Source: Rhizobiales bacterium GAS188 (GTDB lineage Bacteria > Pseudomonadota > Alphaproteobacteria > Rhizobiales > Beijerinckiaceae). From it: a stretch of 64,000 nucleotides of DNA. The translations under genes and the position numbers were made by a program. The stretch covers positions 7,759,001 to 7,823,000 of the forward strand of contig FNSS01000001.1 in assembly GCA_900104855.1 (NCBI GenBank), read 5' to 3'. The notes beneath the pieces were generated by a model. That model was not told the origin of the DNA, searched no databases, and saw only the letters and a program-made list of their open reading frames with translations. Of the stretch, positions 44,994 through 53,774 are shown piece after piece; positions within the stretch are counted from its first letter, which is position 1; each line of letters opens with the position of its first letter.

Positions 44994-45058
44994 TGACGAG
45001 CCCCTTGATCACATATTGCCAGACATCGGAGACGCCCGTCAGGATCAGGCCGTTCCAC
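44992..45058 (-). pseudogene. C-terminal fragment of a sugar ABC transporter permease (RbsC-like)
   Basis: The minus strand encodes WNGLILTGVSDVWQYVIKGL followed by VII, which is the conserved C-terminal part of ribose-type permeases (pattern NGL-L-GVS---W). Nothing of the rest of the permease is present on either side: the TetR stop lies at one edge and a truncated binding-protein gene, in the opposite direction, at the other. It is a relic of a rearranged importer operon. Confidence 0.7.
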
Positions 45059-45062
45059 GGTC

Positions 45063-45818
45063 GGTTTCGAATACGATCTCGGCAAGCAAGTCACCCAGAT
45101 CGACAATTTCATCGCCGCGGGCGTCGATCTGATCTTGTTGAACCCCGGCGATCCGAAGGCGATCGGCGCCGCCATCAAGAAGGCGCAGGCCGCGGGCATC
45201 ACCGTCGTCGCCGTCGACACAGCGGCTGAAGGCGCCGACGCCACGGTCACCACCAACAATGTCCAGGCCGGCGAGATCGCCTGCCAGTACATCGTCGACA
45301 AGCTCGGCGGCAAAGGCGACGTGATCATCGAGAACGGCCCGCAAGTCTCGGCCGTGATCGATCGCGTGGTCGGCTGCAAGAACGTGTTGTCGAAGAATGC
45401 GGGCATCAAGGTCCTCTCCAACGACCAGGACGCCAAGGGCTCGCGCGAAGGCGGCCTGACGGTCGCGCAAGGCTATCTGACGCGCTTCCAGAAGATCGAT
45501 GCGATCTTCGCCATCAACGACCCGCAAGCGATCGGCACCGATCTCGCGGCGCGCCAGCAGAACCGCAGCGGCATCATCATCACTGCGGTCGACGGGGCGC
45601 CCGACATCGAAGCGGCCCTCAAGGATCCGAACTCGCCGCAGATCCAGGCCTCGGCCTCGCAGGATCCCTTCTTCATGGCGCGCCGCGCCGTGCAGGTCGG
45701 CGTCGCCATCCTCAAGGGCAGCAAGCCGGCCTCGAGCGTCGAATTGCTGCCCTCGAAGCTCGTGACCCGCGACAATATCGGCCAATATCAAGGCTGGACC
45801 TCGGCGAGGTCGCAATAG
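45063..45818 (+). pseudogene. 5'-truncated sugar ABC transporter substrate-binding protein (RbsB-like)
   Basis: About 251 codons read as the central and C-terminal parts of a ribose-type periplasmic binding protein: DLGKQVTQIDNFIAAGVDLI, VVAVDTAAEGADATV, GEIACQYIVDKLGGKGDV, DAIFAINDPQAIGTDLA and TAVDGAPDIEAALKD. The signal peptide and roughly the first 60 residues are missing, and the frame is closed by a stop at 45006 with non-homologous codons between. A TTG at 45135 could start a 227-aa product, but it would lack export signal and half of one lobe. The adjacent permease fragment supports decay. Confidence 0.8.
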
Positions 45819-45875
45819 GGCAAGGCCGGGGCGACACGGCGCATGCGCCTTTCCTACCCCCGCTTCCGCAACTAT

Positions 45876-46007
45876 TGACCCCCACCTCACCTCCCCCTTT
45901 CAGGGGGAGGAAACAGCAACGCTCGCGAGAATAACTGGGACGTGCCGTACTGTCATCGTGATGCGCCCATCCTCCCCCTGAAAGGGGGAGGAATGAGGTG
46001 GGGGTCA
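45876..46007. repeat. Pair of inverted 35-37 bp repeats rich in CCCCC/GGGGG
   Basis: The left arm (45876-45910) reads TGACCCCCACCTCACCTCC onward, and the right arm (45971-46007) is its reverse complement apart from a 2-bp gap. Each arm contains its own hairpin (CCTCCCCCT/AGGGGGAGG). The spacer of 60 bp holds no gene. It lies between the truncated binding-protein gene and the M24 peptidase stop. It resembles a small palindromic MITE- or REP-type element and could terminate transcription from both sides. Confidence 0.75.
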
Positions 46008-46027
46008 GCTGAGACGCGCTAGACTGG

Positions 46028-47212
46028 TCACCTAGCCATTGTCCGGTTCCAGCCGCGTCCGGCATCGCCAAAGCCTTCGCAACCCTGGTCGGTCACCACC
46101 ACGGTGTCCTCGAGCTTGATGAAGCCGCGCTTGGGGTGATGCATCGTGGTCTCGACGGAGATGACCATGTCGCTCTCGAGCCCGCGCGTCGCGTCGTAGG
46201 CCGAATAGGGAACCGGCCCCGTGCTGGTCAGGCGCGGCGCCTCGTGGCTGACGAGCCCCATCCCATGCGCCAGGAAGTCGAGATAGGGCCGGTGCGGCGA
46301 ATTCTCGACGACGGCCAGAGCGGCGGCGAAGATCTCTCCGCCCTGGGCGCCGCGGCGGATCGGGCGGCGCGCCTGCGCCTGGATCTCGGCGATCACCCCC
46401 AGCAGATCCTCGAGCTCGGCATCCGGCTCGCCGAGAATGCCCATGCGGCAGAGATCACCGATATAGCCTTTGTAATTGCCGCCGGAATCGAGCGAGAGGA
46501 TGTCGCCCGGTTCGAGGCGCTGCTCGGAAGGCGCGCGGTTGAGGCTCGTGCCGGCGGTGATCAGGCAATATTCGAAGGTGAGCCCGCGCGAGACCTCTTC
46601 GCGCCGCAGCTGATCGACGAGATCATGCTTGGTCTGGCCAGGCTCGCAGCCCGAGAACACGGCCAGCATCGAAGCCACCACCCGTTCGGAGGCTTCGCGC
46701 AGATAGGTGAGCTCGACCTTGGTCTTGCGGGCCCGCAAGCGCTCCAGCGGGAAATAGGCATCGACCATCTCGCAATTGCCGAGGCCGTCCTGCAGCGCCC
46801 GGGCGCTGTCCCAAGGGAGGAAGGCCGCCTCGACGCCGACCTTGCCGATCGGGGCGCCGAGCCCCTTGATATGCTCGACGGCGCGCCGTATCGCCTCGGT
46901 GCTGCTGCCGGTCGTGGTATCGACGGTCTTCGGCCAGAAGCGGCCAAGCTGCTTCTCGAAGCCTTCGAGGCGATAGCCGATATAGGCGCTGTTGTCGGGT
47001 CGGCCCTTTTGGTAGACGAGCACCGGCAGATAGCGGCTGGTGCCGATCGCATCCATGTAGTCGAAGAAAAAGAAGCGATACCCGCCGAGAAGATATTGGA
47101 TATTGTGCTTGGAGGTCGCGACCAGCACGTCGATCCCCTGATCCTCGAGCAGAGCGTCGAGATGCGCCGTGTCGAAGGGGGCGGGTTTTTCTTCATGCGC
47201 CAGTTCCGGCAT
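46028..47212 (-). CDS. M24-family metallopeptidase (Xaa-Pro aminopeptidase-like)
   Basis: This 394-aa protein has a creatinase N-terminal domain (about 1-150) and a pita-bread catalytic domain. All five metal ligands appear to be present: Asp in LSLDSGGNYKGY and in YIGDLCRMG, His in AHGMGLVSHE, Glu in ISVETTMHHP and Glu in KLEDTVVV. It could be an aminopeptidase P-type peptidase or a creatinase/ectoine hydrolase-like amide hydrolase. ATG at 47212 with GGGAGGAGA upstream is chosen over a longer frame that runs through a repeat. It is a stand-alone minus-strand gene. Confidence 0.88.
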   Translation of the reverse strand: MPELAHEEKPAPFDTAHLDALLEDQGIDVLVATSKHNIQYLLGGYRFFFFDYMDAIGTSRYLPVLVYQKGRPDNSAYIGYRLEGFEKQLGRFWPKTVDTTTGSSTEAIRRAVEHIKGLGAPIGKVGVEAAFLPWDSARALQDGLGNCEMVDAYFPLERLRARKTKVELTYLREASERVVASMLAVFSGCEPGQTKHDLVDQLRREEVSRGLTFEYCLITAGTSLNRAPSEQRLEPGDILSLDSGGNYKGYIGDLCRMGILGEPDAELEDLLGVIAEIQAQARRPIRRGAQGGEIFAAALAVVENSPHRPYLDFLAHGMGLVSHEAPRLTSTGPVPYSAYDATRGLESDMVISVETTMHHPKRGFIKLEDTVVVTDQGCEGFGDAGRGWNRTMAR

Positions 47213-47334
47213 GTCGTCTCCTCCCAAGATCTGTGGCTCGAATTTTGTGGCTGGCTCGGCAGCCTTGCCGATAAGACAGGTGACGTCGCGATGATGCAAG
47301 ATCAAGAAGATGCGAAACGACACTCGTGAGCGTC

Positions 47335-47443
47335 CCTTCTCCCGCCCTTTCGCGGGAGAAGGTGCCCGAACGCAGTGAGGGCGGATGAGGGACGCCGGTG
47401 AAGCGCTCGACCGCCCTCACCCGCCTCAAGTGGCGGGAGAGGG
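47335..47443. repeat. Mosaic intergenic palindromic element (copy B)
   Basis: Positions 47335-47414 nearly match the reverse complement of 25337-25412, including TTCTCCCGC/GCGGGAGAA, the GGTGCCCGAACG arm and GGCGGATGAGGGACGC. The right end (CCTCAAGTGGCGGGAG, about 47424-47439) matches the left hairpin of copy A. The internal arrangement differs between copies, so both are mosaics of shared modules. It fills the gap between the M24 and CoA-transferase genes. Confidence 0.8.
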
Positions 47444-47452
47444 AAGAACACC

Positions 47453-48868
47453 TCACTCCCAGCGCGGCTGATCGCTCCCGATGGGTGAAGCGCTGCGATC
47501 CCAGCGCATCGGCGCGCCGTCGACGCTGACCGGCGCACGTACCCGTCGCGCCAGGCCCCAAGCCGTGCTCTCGATGCGTTCGTCGAGATCGGCCTTGGTC
47601 TCCGGACGGAGCGGCTCATCGGTGACTGCCGTGGAATGCCGAGTGAGCAGCAGGCCCGTGCGCGCGAGCGACGCCTTCACTTCTTGGCCCTGGCCCGTCT
47701 CCACCCGGCGGATCAAGCCGAGAACCGCAGAGGCAGCCATCATATAGCCGGTGGCATGATCGAGCGCCTGCACAGGCAGCGGCGTGGGGCGCTCCCTGCC
47801 GAGGCGCCGCATTCCGGCTTCGGCGATGCCGGCGCTCATCTGCACCAGGCTGTCGAAGCCGCGTCGGCTGCGCCAAGGACCGGTCCAGCCATAGGCATCG
47901 AGCGACACATCGACGAGGCCGGGGCGAGCACGGTGCCGGATTTCAGAGCCGAGCCCGAGCCGCTCGAGCGCATCCGAGCGGTAGCCGTGGATCAGAATAT
48001 CGGCTTCGCGGATGAGGCCGATGAACCGCGCAAGATCGTCTGCGTTGCGCAGGTCGAGCCGCGCCGCGCGCTTGCCGAGCAGGACCTCCGCGACAAGCGA
48101 GGGTTCGTCCCAATCCGGCGGATCGATGCGCAGGACCTGCGCGCCATATCCGGCGAGGAAGCGCGTCGCGACGGGGCCGGCCAGGATCCGGGTCAGGTCG
48201 AGGACCTTCACCCCCGCGAGCGGGCGTGCTGCGTCGCAGGCGAGCCGCAGGGACGGTGCGTCTGCCGTCGAGCTCAGCCGCAAGAGAGGCTCGGCCGCGA
48301 CGCTCCGACCTTGAGGGTGCGACGCCCATTCATCCAGTGAGCGCATCTTCGCGGCGCAGCCACCCTTGGCCACGACCGCGTCTTCCAGGGCCGCGGCGGA
48401 CCAGGTCGCGACGGCACGTTCGATGCTGCTCTTCGTCGCCTCGACGCGAAGGACGGCGAGCACTGCCGCTCGGTGATGAGGAGCATTTGTGTGCAGCCGG
48501 ATCCAACCATCAGCCGCCGGATAATCGCCGGCGATCGGGTCCCAGGGCGGCGGCGGCGACCACCCATCCGGCCTTAGCGAACTCGCAAACCAGAAGGAAG
48601 CCAGGCGGCGATCGACCTCGACGACCGCCTTGCCCCCTCCCATGGTGGCGATCAGCTCCGAGACGGCGAGGCCAGCTGCCGCGACCGAAGCCGCCGCAAG
48701 ATCGCTGACGGCGAAGACGGAGGGAAGGCTGCCGCTTTCTATCGTGGCAACTCGGGCAAGCGCCGACGCATTGCCGCCCGCTTCGCTCCAGATGTCGCGC
48801 AGCATCGCCTCGACGGCCGCGGCGACGGTATCCGGCCCCTGGGTGGCTTTGCTCGAGATCTCCGCCAC
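47453..48868 (-). CDS. CaiB/BaiF family CoA-transferase-like protein
   Basis: This 471-aa protein has the family III CoA-transferase core in its C-terminal half: LAGVKVLDLTRILAGPVATRFLAGYGAQVLRIDPP near 215-250, LDLRNADDLARFIGLIREADILIHGYR near 265-295, and GFDSLVQMSAGIAEA. The catalytic Asp of the family normally lies in a segment after LN/LD-L; I cannot place it with certainty. The N-terminal half (1-205) looks like a degenerate second domain. GTG start at 48868 with GAGGAGG upstream. The function (CoA transfer between carboxylates) is from family knowledge; the substrate is unknown. Confidence 0.85.
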   Translation of the reverse strand: MAEISSKATQGPDTVAAAVEAMLRDIWSEAGGNASALARVATIESGSLPSVFAVSDLAAASVAAAGLAVSELIATMGGGKAVVEVDRRLASFWFASSLRPDGWSPPPPWDPIAGDYPAADGWIRLHTNAPHHRAAVLAVLRVEATKSSIERAVATWSAAALEDAVVAKGGCAAKMRSLDEWASHPQGRSVAAEPLLRLSSTADAPSLRLACDAARPLAGVKVLDLTRILAGPVATRFLAGYGAQVLRIDPPDWDEPSLVAEVLLGKRAARLDLRNADDLARFIGLIREADILIHGYRSDALERLGLGSEIRHRARPGLVDVSLDAYGWTGPWRSRRGFDSLVQMSAGIAEAGMRRLGRERPTPLPVQALDHATGYMMAASAVLGLIRRVETGQGQEVKASLARTGLLLTRHSTAVTDEPLRPETKADLDERIESTAWGLARRVRAPVSVDGAPMRWDRSASPIGSDQPRWE

Positions 48869-49046
48869 GTCATGCCTCCTCGATCCTGTGGGGCATGAGA
48901 GAATCTCTCCCGGGAATCGTCAATCTTGATCGGATCGATCAACCTGTCGGCGCATTCGCACATGGTCCATGTCGGGCCTCGACCGAAACCTCACGAGTGT
49001 GCACAGTGAGCCCTCCTTCGATCGTCCCGGTCTATTGGCACCCCTC

Positions 49047-50060
49047 ATGTCCGATCCTCTCGCGGCTCTCCGCGCTCTCCCGCGAACCAGGCTGGCGCAT
49101 CTGCCGACGCCGCTCGAGCCGATGCGCAGGCTCGGACGGGAACTCGGGCTCGATGCGCTCTTCGTGAAACGCGACGACTGCACCGGGCTCGGCCTCGGCG
49201 GGAACAAGGTGCGCAAGCTCGAATTCGACCTCGCGGCAGCTCTTGCGTCGGGGGCCGACTGCGTCGTCTGCGGCGGCGTGGTGCAATCGAACACGGCGCG
49301 CCAGGTTGCCGCCGCCTGCGCCAAGCTCGGGATCGAATGCCATCTCGGCATCATGCATGGCCGGCTGAGCGCCACCGAGCCGGGCTATGACGACACCGGC
49401 AACATCCTGCTCGACCGGCTTTTCGGTGCGATCATCCATGACATCCCCTGGGATGAAGATCGCAATCGCCGGCTGCGCCGGATCGCCGACGATCTCCGCA
49501 AGGGCGGCCGCAATGTCTATTTCGTCCCCTATGGTGCGTCGGACGCGCTGGGCGCGATGGGCTATGCGCTCGCCGCCGAGGAGATCATCGGGGCTTGTCC
49601 GCAGGTCGCCTGGATCGTCCATGGCAGCGGCAGCGCCGGAACTCAGGCGGGCCTGCTGGCAGGATTGCTGGCGCTTCGTCATCCGGCTCGGGTGATCGGC
49701 ATCGACGTCGATGCGCAGGCAGCCCGCGTCGCCGCGGATGTCGACCGGGTCGGGCGGGAGGCCGCAGATCTGTTGGGCGTCGAGGACCGATGGGTGAGCG
49801 ACGGCGTCGAAGTCGCCGGCGATTGGAGCGGGCCGGGCTATGGCATAGCCGATGCTTCGACCCATGAGGCGATCCGCCTTGCGGCCCGCCTCGAGGGGCT
49901 CGCCCTCGATCCGGTCTATTCCGGCAAGGGGCTTGCAGGGCTCATCGGGCTTGCCCGGCAAGGACGGTTCGCGCCAGACGAAGCCGTCGTCTGGATCCAC
50001 ACCGGCGGCAGCCCCGGCATATTCGCCTACCCGACGACCATGGCGGCCGTCAGCGCCTGA
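49047..50060 (+). CDS. PLP-dependent D-cysteine desulfhydrase / ACC deaminase family enzyme
   Basis: This 337-aa fold-type II PLP enzyme has GLGGNKVRKLEFDL with the cofactor Lys near 52, the GGVVQSNTARQVAAACAKLG segment, and a C-terminal TGGSPGIFAY typical of DcyD/AcdS. It may release ammonia and sulfide from D-cysteine, or deaminate 1-aminocyclopropane-1-carboxylate or a related amino acid; by eye I cannot tell these apart, but the SNTARQ pattern is more like D-cysteine desulfhydrase. ATG at 49047 is chosen because it matches family length; ATG at 48969 adds a non-conserved leader. Confidence 0.88.
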   Translation: MSDPLAALRALPRTRLAHLPTPLEPMRRLGRELGLDALFVKRDDCTGLGLGGNKVRKLEFDLAAALASGADCVVCGGVVQSNTARQVAAACAKLGIECHLGIMHGRLSATEPGYDDTGNILLDRLFGAIIHDIPWDEDRNRRLRRIADDLRKGGRNVYFVPYGASDALGAMGYALAAEEIIGACPQVAWIVHGSGSAGTQAGLLAGLLALRHPARVIGIDVDAQAARVAADVDRVGREAADLLGVEDRWVSDGVEVAGDWSGPGYGIADASTHEAIRLAARLEGLALDPVYSGKGLAGLIGLARQGRFAPDEAVVWIHTGGSPGIFAYPTTMAAVSA

Positions 50061-50099
50061 ACGGCAGGCTGAATCGAAGCCGGGACCAGCTTCCCTGCC

Positions 50100-53000
50100 C
50101 TACTCCGCCGCCAGGCGCGCGCCCGCGAGCTGCCTGTCGACGAGGCGCGCATAGACGCCGCCTCGCGCGAGCAGCTCGGCATGCGAGCCCGACTCGATGA
50201 CCCGTCCGCGCTCCAGCACCAGGATCAGGTCGGCACTGCGAATGGTCGAGAGGCGATGAGCGATGACGAGTGTGGTGCGATCGACCATCAGGGCTTCGAG
50301 GGCGGCCCGCACCTGCGCCTCGCTGATCGCGTCGAGATGCGAGGTCGCTTCGTCGAGAACCAGAACCGGCGCGTCCTTGAGGAAGGCGCGCGCGATGGCG
50401 ATCCTCTGCCTTTGCCCACCCGAGAGCTGCACGCCGCGCTCGCCCACGCGCGTGGCGAGCCCTTCGGGCAGGCCCGCGACGAAGCCTGAAAGTGCCGCCC
50501 GCTCGATGGCGCGGTCGAGCTCACCGGCATCGGCATGAGGGCGCGCGAGCCGGATATTGGCCTCGAGCGTGTCGTTGAACAGAAATGTGTCCTGCGCCAC
50601 CAGGGCCATCTGGCTGCGCAGCCCTTCGAGCGTCAGCTGGCGCAGATCGGTTCCATCGAGCCTGACCGCACCCGCATCAGGATCGAAGAAGCGCAGCAGC
50701 AGATTGGCGATCGTCGTCTTGCCGGCCCCGGACGGCCCGACCAGCGCCACCGTCGCACCTCGCGGCAAGGTGAAGCTCATTGCGTCGAGCGCGGCGTTGC
50801 GCCTTCCCGGATAGGTGAAGCGCACATCCTCGAAGCTCACTTCCGATCCGCCCGGCCGCGGAGCAGCCGTCAGCGTGCCGTCGCCGATGGTCTGCTTCTC
50901 CTTCTCGACCACGCGCAGGCGGCGCGTCGAGGCGATGGTGTCGGCGAGCTGGCGGCCGACCTGGGCGATCTCCGAAACGGGCAGGAAGGCAGCGATAGCG
51001 AGCAGGATCAGGAGCGGCAGCAAGGTCGGCGCCAGCGCGCCCTCGGCGGCGAGCCAGGCACCGATAGTGGCGACGGCGAGACCGCCGAGCCCCGTCGCCG
51101 CCTCGAGCCCGGCGCCGGCGCGCGAGAGATCGTCTTGCAGCATCAGGCGCTGGCGCTGATAGGCGCGAAGCAGCCCAAGGAACTCCGCGCCGCGGGACGG
51201 ACCTGCTCCGAAGGCGACCAGGTCGGAGAGCCCCTGGATGGTCTCCGTCGCATGGGCGCCGATCTGACCGAGCGCGGCGCGGGCCTGCGAGCCCATCAGG
51301 TCGATGCGGCGGCGGCCGATGAGCGGCGACAGCGCCGCATAGGCAAGGAAGGGTAAAAGCGCGAGCGCCAGCGGCCAGGCAATGAGCGCCAGCGCGATCA
51401 GCACGCTCGCCGGCACCAGCACCGCGACGAAGGCAGGCGCCACGGTGTGGGCGTAGAAATACTCGACCGTCTCGACATCCTGAGCCGCGAGCGCCACGAG
51501 ATCTCCCGAGCGGCGGCGCAACAGATAGGCCGGGCCGAGCTCGACGAGCTTGTCGAAGAGATCGATGCGCATCTGCGCCAGCAGCTCATAGGCCATGGCA
51601 TGGGCGAGCCAGGATTCCAGCCAATGCAGCAGGCCCGCGAGCGGCGCCGCGACCAGGAGGCCGATCGCGAGGGTCGTGATCGGCGAGCCGGTCTTGACGG
51701 CGGCGATCAACAGGGCACCGAGCGCGCCGACCCCGATGAAGGCGGCAACGCGACCGATGCCGAACAGCACGGTCAAGCTCAGCTTGCCGCGCCAGGGGAC
51801 GATGAAGCGCAACAGCGTCGCCAAGGTCTCGCCCCAGGGGATGTCCGCGGCCTCGGCGCTGATATCGCGCGGCTCGATGGCGGTGTGGTCGACGCCGGCC
51901 TGAACTGTCGCCGTGCCGGCGCTCGCGGGCGCCATCAGGCCCTGCGGTCCGGAGGACGCGTCCTCGGCCTGCGGGCCCATCAGGCGATGATAGATGCCGC
52001 CCTGCCGCATCAGCGCCTCATGCGTGCCGCTCTCGACGAGCTCGCCATGGTCGAGCACCAGGATGCGGTCCGCGCCGATCACGCTCGACAGGCGATGCGC
52101 CAGGATGAGCGTGGTGCGCCCCTGCATCAGACGGTCGAGCGCTTCCTGGATCACCGCTTCATTCTCGCCGTCCACGGCCGAGAGCGCTTCGTCCAGGATC
52201 AGGATCGGTGCGTCGCGCAACAGGGCGCGCGCGATGGCGAGACGCTGGCGCTGGCCGCCCGACAAGAGCGAGCCGCGCTCGCCGATCATCGCCTGGTAGC
52301 CGCCGGGAAGCGCCTCGATGAAGCCATGCGCATTGGCGGCGCGGCAGGCGGCTTCGATCTCGGCCTGGGTCGCCTGCGGTCTGGCGAGGCGCAAATTGGC
52401 CTCGACAGTGCCGTGGAACAAGGTCGCGTCCTGCGCCACGATGGCGACGCGTTGATAGAGCGCGGCCGGATCGAGATCGCGGACATCCTGGCCGAACAGG
52501 CGCACCACGCCCTCCTGCGGATCGTGCTGGCGCAACAGCAGGCGCACGATCGAGGATTTGCCGGCCCCGCTCGGCCCGACGACGCCGACGCGCTCGCCGG
52601 GCTTGACCTCGAAACTCAAGCCGCGATGCGCCGGCAGGCGGCCGCCCGGATAAGCGAAGCCGACATTGTGGAAGGCGATGCCGGCCGGCGCGTCCGCTGG
52701 GATCTGCGCCCCGCCCGGCCGCACCGCGGGCTCTGCGTCGAGCAGCGCATGGATGCCGGCTGCGGCCGATTGGCCGATCATCCCTTGATGCAGCACGGAG
52801 CGCAGATCGCGCAGCGGCCGAAAGATCTCGGTGCCGGCCATCAGCACCACCAGCAGCGCCTCGAGGCTCATCTCGCCCGCCAGCACCCGCTGCGCACCCA
52901 GGATCAGCGCCAGCGCAGCGCCCAGCGCCATGCCGAGATCGGTGATGCCGCGCGTCAAGAGGCCGAGCGCCAGCACCCAGAATGTGTCGCCCGAAAGGGC

Positions 53001-53678
53001 CCGGGCCCGTTTGGCGATCAGGGCCGCATAGGCGCGGCTCTGGCCGTAAGCCGCGAGCGTCGGCAACCCCTGCACCGCGTCGAGGAATTCGCCGCCGAAA
53101 GCCTTGAAGGCACGCGAGCGGGCCAGGGCTGCGTCCCGGTCATAGCGATGGATCGCCGCCGGCAGCACCAGCGTGACGAGCGCCGATGCGAGCAGCACCA
53201 GCGCCACCGGCACATCCCACCAGGCGATGAAGCCGAAAATGGCGATCGGCGCGATGGCGGCGACGGCGAGTTGCGGCAGATATTGGCCGAAGAAGGTTTG
53301 CAGCTGCTCGACCCCATCCACCATGGTGAGCATGACACCGCCGGTGCGCTCGCTGCCGAACCAGGCAGGTCCTAGCGCCAGGATCTTGTCGAAGAGCAGG
53401 CTCCGCAGGCGTTCCTGAACCAAAGCTGCGGTGCGATGGGCGAGGACCGTGCGCGCATGCTCCAGCCCGGCGCGCAACAGCACGCAGGCGGCGGCGCCGG
53501 CGAGAGGCGGCAGCGCCTGTGCGAGCCCGGCGCCGGCGAAGACGCGGGCCAGCGCCAAGCCGAGAAAGGCGAAGCGCCCGATGCCGACCGCGAGCGCCAG
53601 CACGCCGAGCCCGACGCCCGCCGCCATGTCGCCCCGCAGGCCGCGCGTCATCCGCCATAAACGCCAGTCGAAATACAT
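50100..53678 (-). CDS. Fused CydD-CydC-like ABC exporter, single polypeptide
   Basis: This 1192-aa inner-membrane protein joins two ABC half-exporters. First half: membrane domain (about 15-320), Walker A GPSGAGKSS near 370, signature LLSGGQRQRLAIARA near 475. Second half: membrane domain (about 640-930), Walker A GPSGAGKTT near 980, signature QLSGGQRQRIAIARA near 1085. The linker (about 570-630) is Ala/Gly-rich. CydDC exports thiols (cysteine, glutathione) and supports cytochrome bd assembly; it is normally two genes. No cydAB gene is seen here, so the substrate could differ. The gene runs divergently from a LysR gene. Confidence 0.85.
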   Translation of the reverse strand: MYFDWRLWRMTRGLRGDMAAGVGLGVLALAVGIGRFAFLGLALARVFAGAGLAQALPPLAGAAACVLLRAGLEHARTVLAHRTAALVQERLRSLLFDKILALGPAWFGSERTGGVMLTMVDGVEQLQTFFGQYLPQLAVAAIAPIAIFGFIAWWDVPVALVLLASALVTLVLPAAIHRYDRDAALARSRAFKAFGGEFLDAVQGLPTLAAYGQSRAYAALIAKRARALSGDTFWVLALGLLTRGITDLGMALGAALALILGAQRVLAGEMSLEALLVVLMAGTEIFRPLRDLRSVLHQGMIGQSAAAGIHALLDAEPAVRPGGAQIPADAPAGIAFHNVGFAYPGGRLPAHRGLSFEVKPGERVGVVGPSGAGKSSIVRLLLRQHDPQEGVVRLFGQDVRDLDPAALYQRVAIVAQDATLFHGTVEANLRLARPQATQAEIEAACRAANAHGFIEALPGGYQAMIGERGSLLSGGQRQRLAIARALLRDAPILILDEALSAVDGENEAVIQEALDRLMQGRTTLILAHRLSSVIGADRILVLDHGELVESGTHEALMRQGGIYHRLMGPQAEDASSGPQGLMAPASAGTATVQAGVDHTAIEPRDISAEAADIPWGETLATLLRFIVPWRGKLSLTVLFGIGRVAAFIGVGALGALLIAAVKTGSPITTLAIGLLVAAPLAGLLHWLESWLAHAMAYELLAQMRIDLFDKLVELGPAYLLRRRSGDLVALAAQDVETVEYFYAHTVAPAFVAVLVPASVLIALALIAWPLALALLPFLAYAALSPLIGRRRIDLMGSQARAALGQIGAHATETIQGLSDLVAFGAGPSRGAEFLGLLRAYQRQRLMLQDDLSRAGAGLEAATGLGGLAVATIGAWLAAEGALAPTLLPLLILLAIAAFLPVSEIAQVGRQLADTIASTRRLRVVEKEKQTIGDGTLTAAPRPGGSEVSFEDVRFTYPGRRNAALDAMSFTLPRGATVALVGPSGAGKTTIANLLLRFFDPDAGAVRLDGTDLRQLTLEGLRSQMALVAQDTFLFNDTLEANIRLARPHADAGELDRAIERAALSGFVAGLPEGLATRVGERGVQLSGGQRQRIAIARAFLKDAPVLVLDEATSHLDAISEAQVRAALEALMVDRTTLVIAHRLSTIRSADLILVLERGRVIESGSHAELLARGGVYARLVDRQLAGARLAAE

Positions 53679-53774
53679 CGTTGAAGCCCCTGATTCCGGC
53701 CTCCATCCTCGGGCCGGCAGGGCGGTTGCGCAAATGCGAGATTTTCAATCGCTGTTGAGCTAGATTGCACGGCG

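Noticed and set aside
45045-45890. 281-codon minus-strand frame over the truncated binding-protein gene
   Set aside because: The sense strand shows clear RbsB-type motifs; the antisense frame does not resemble any family.
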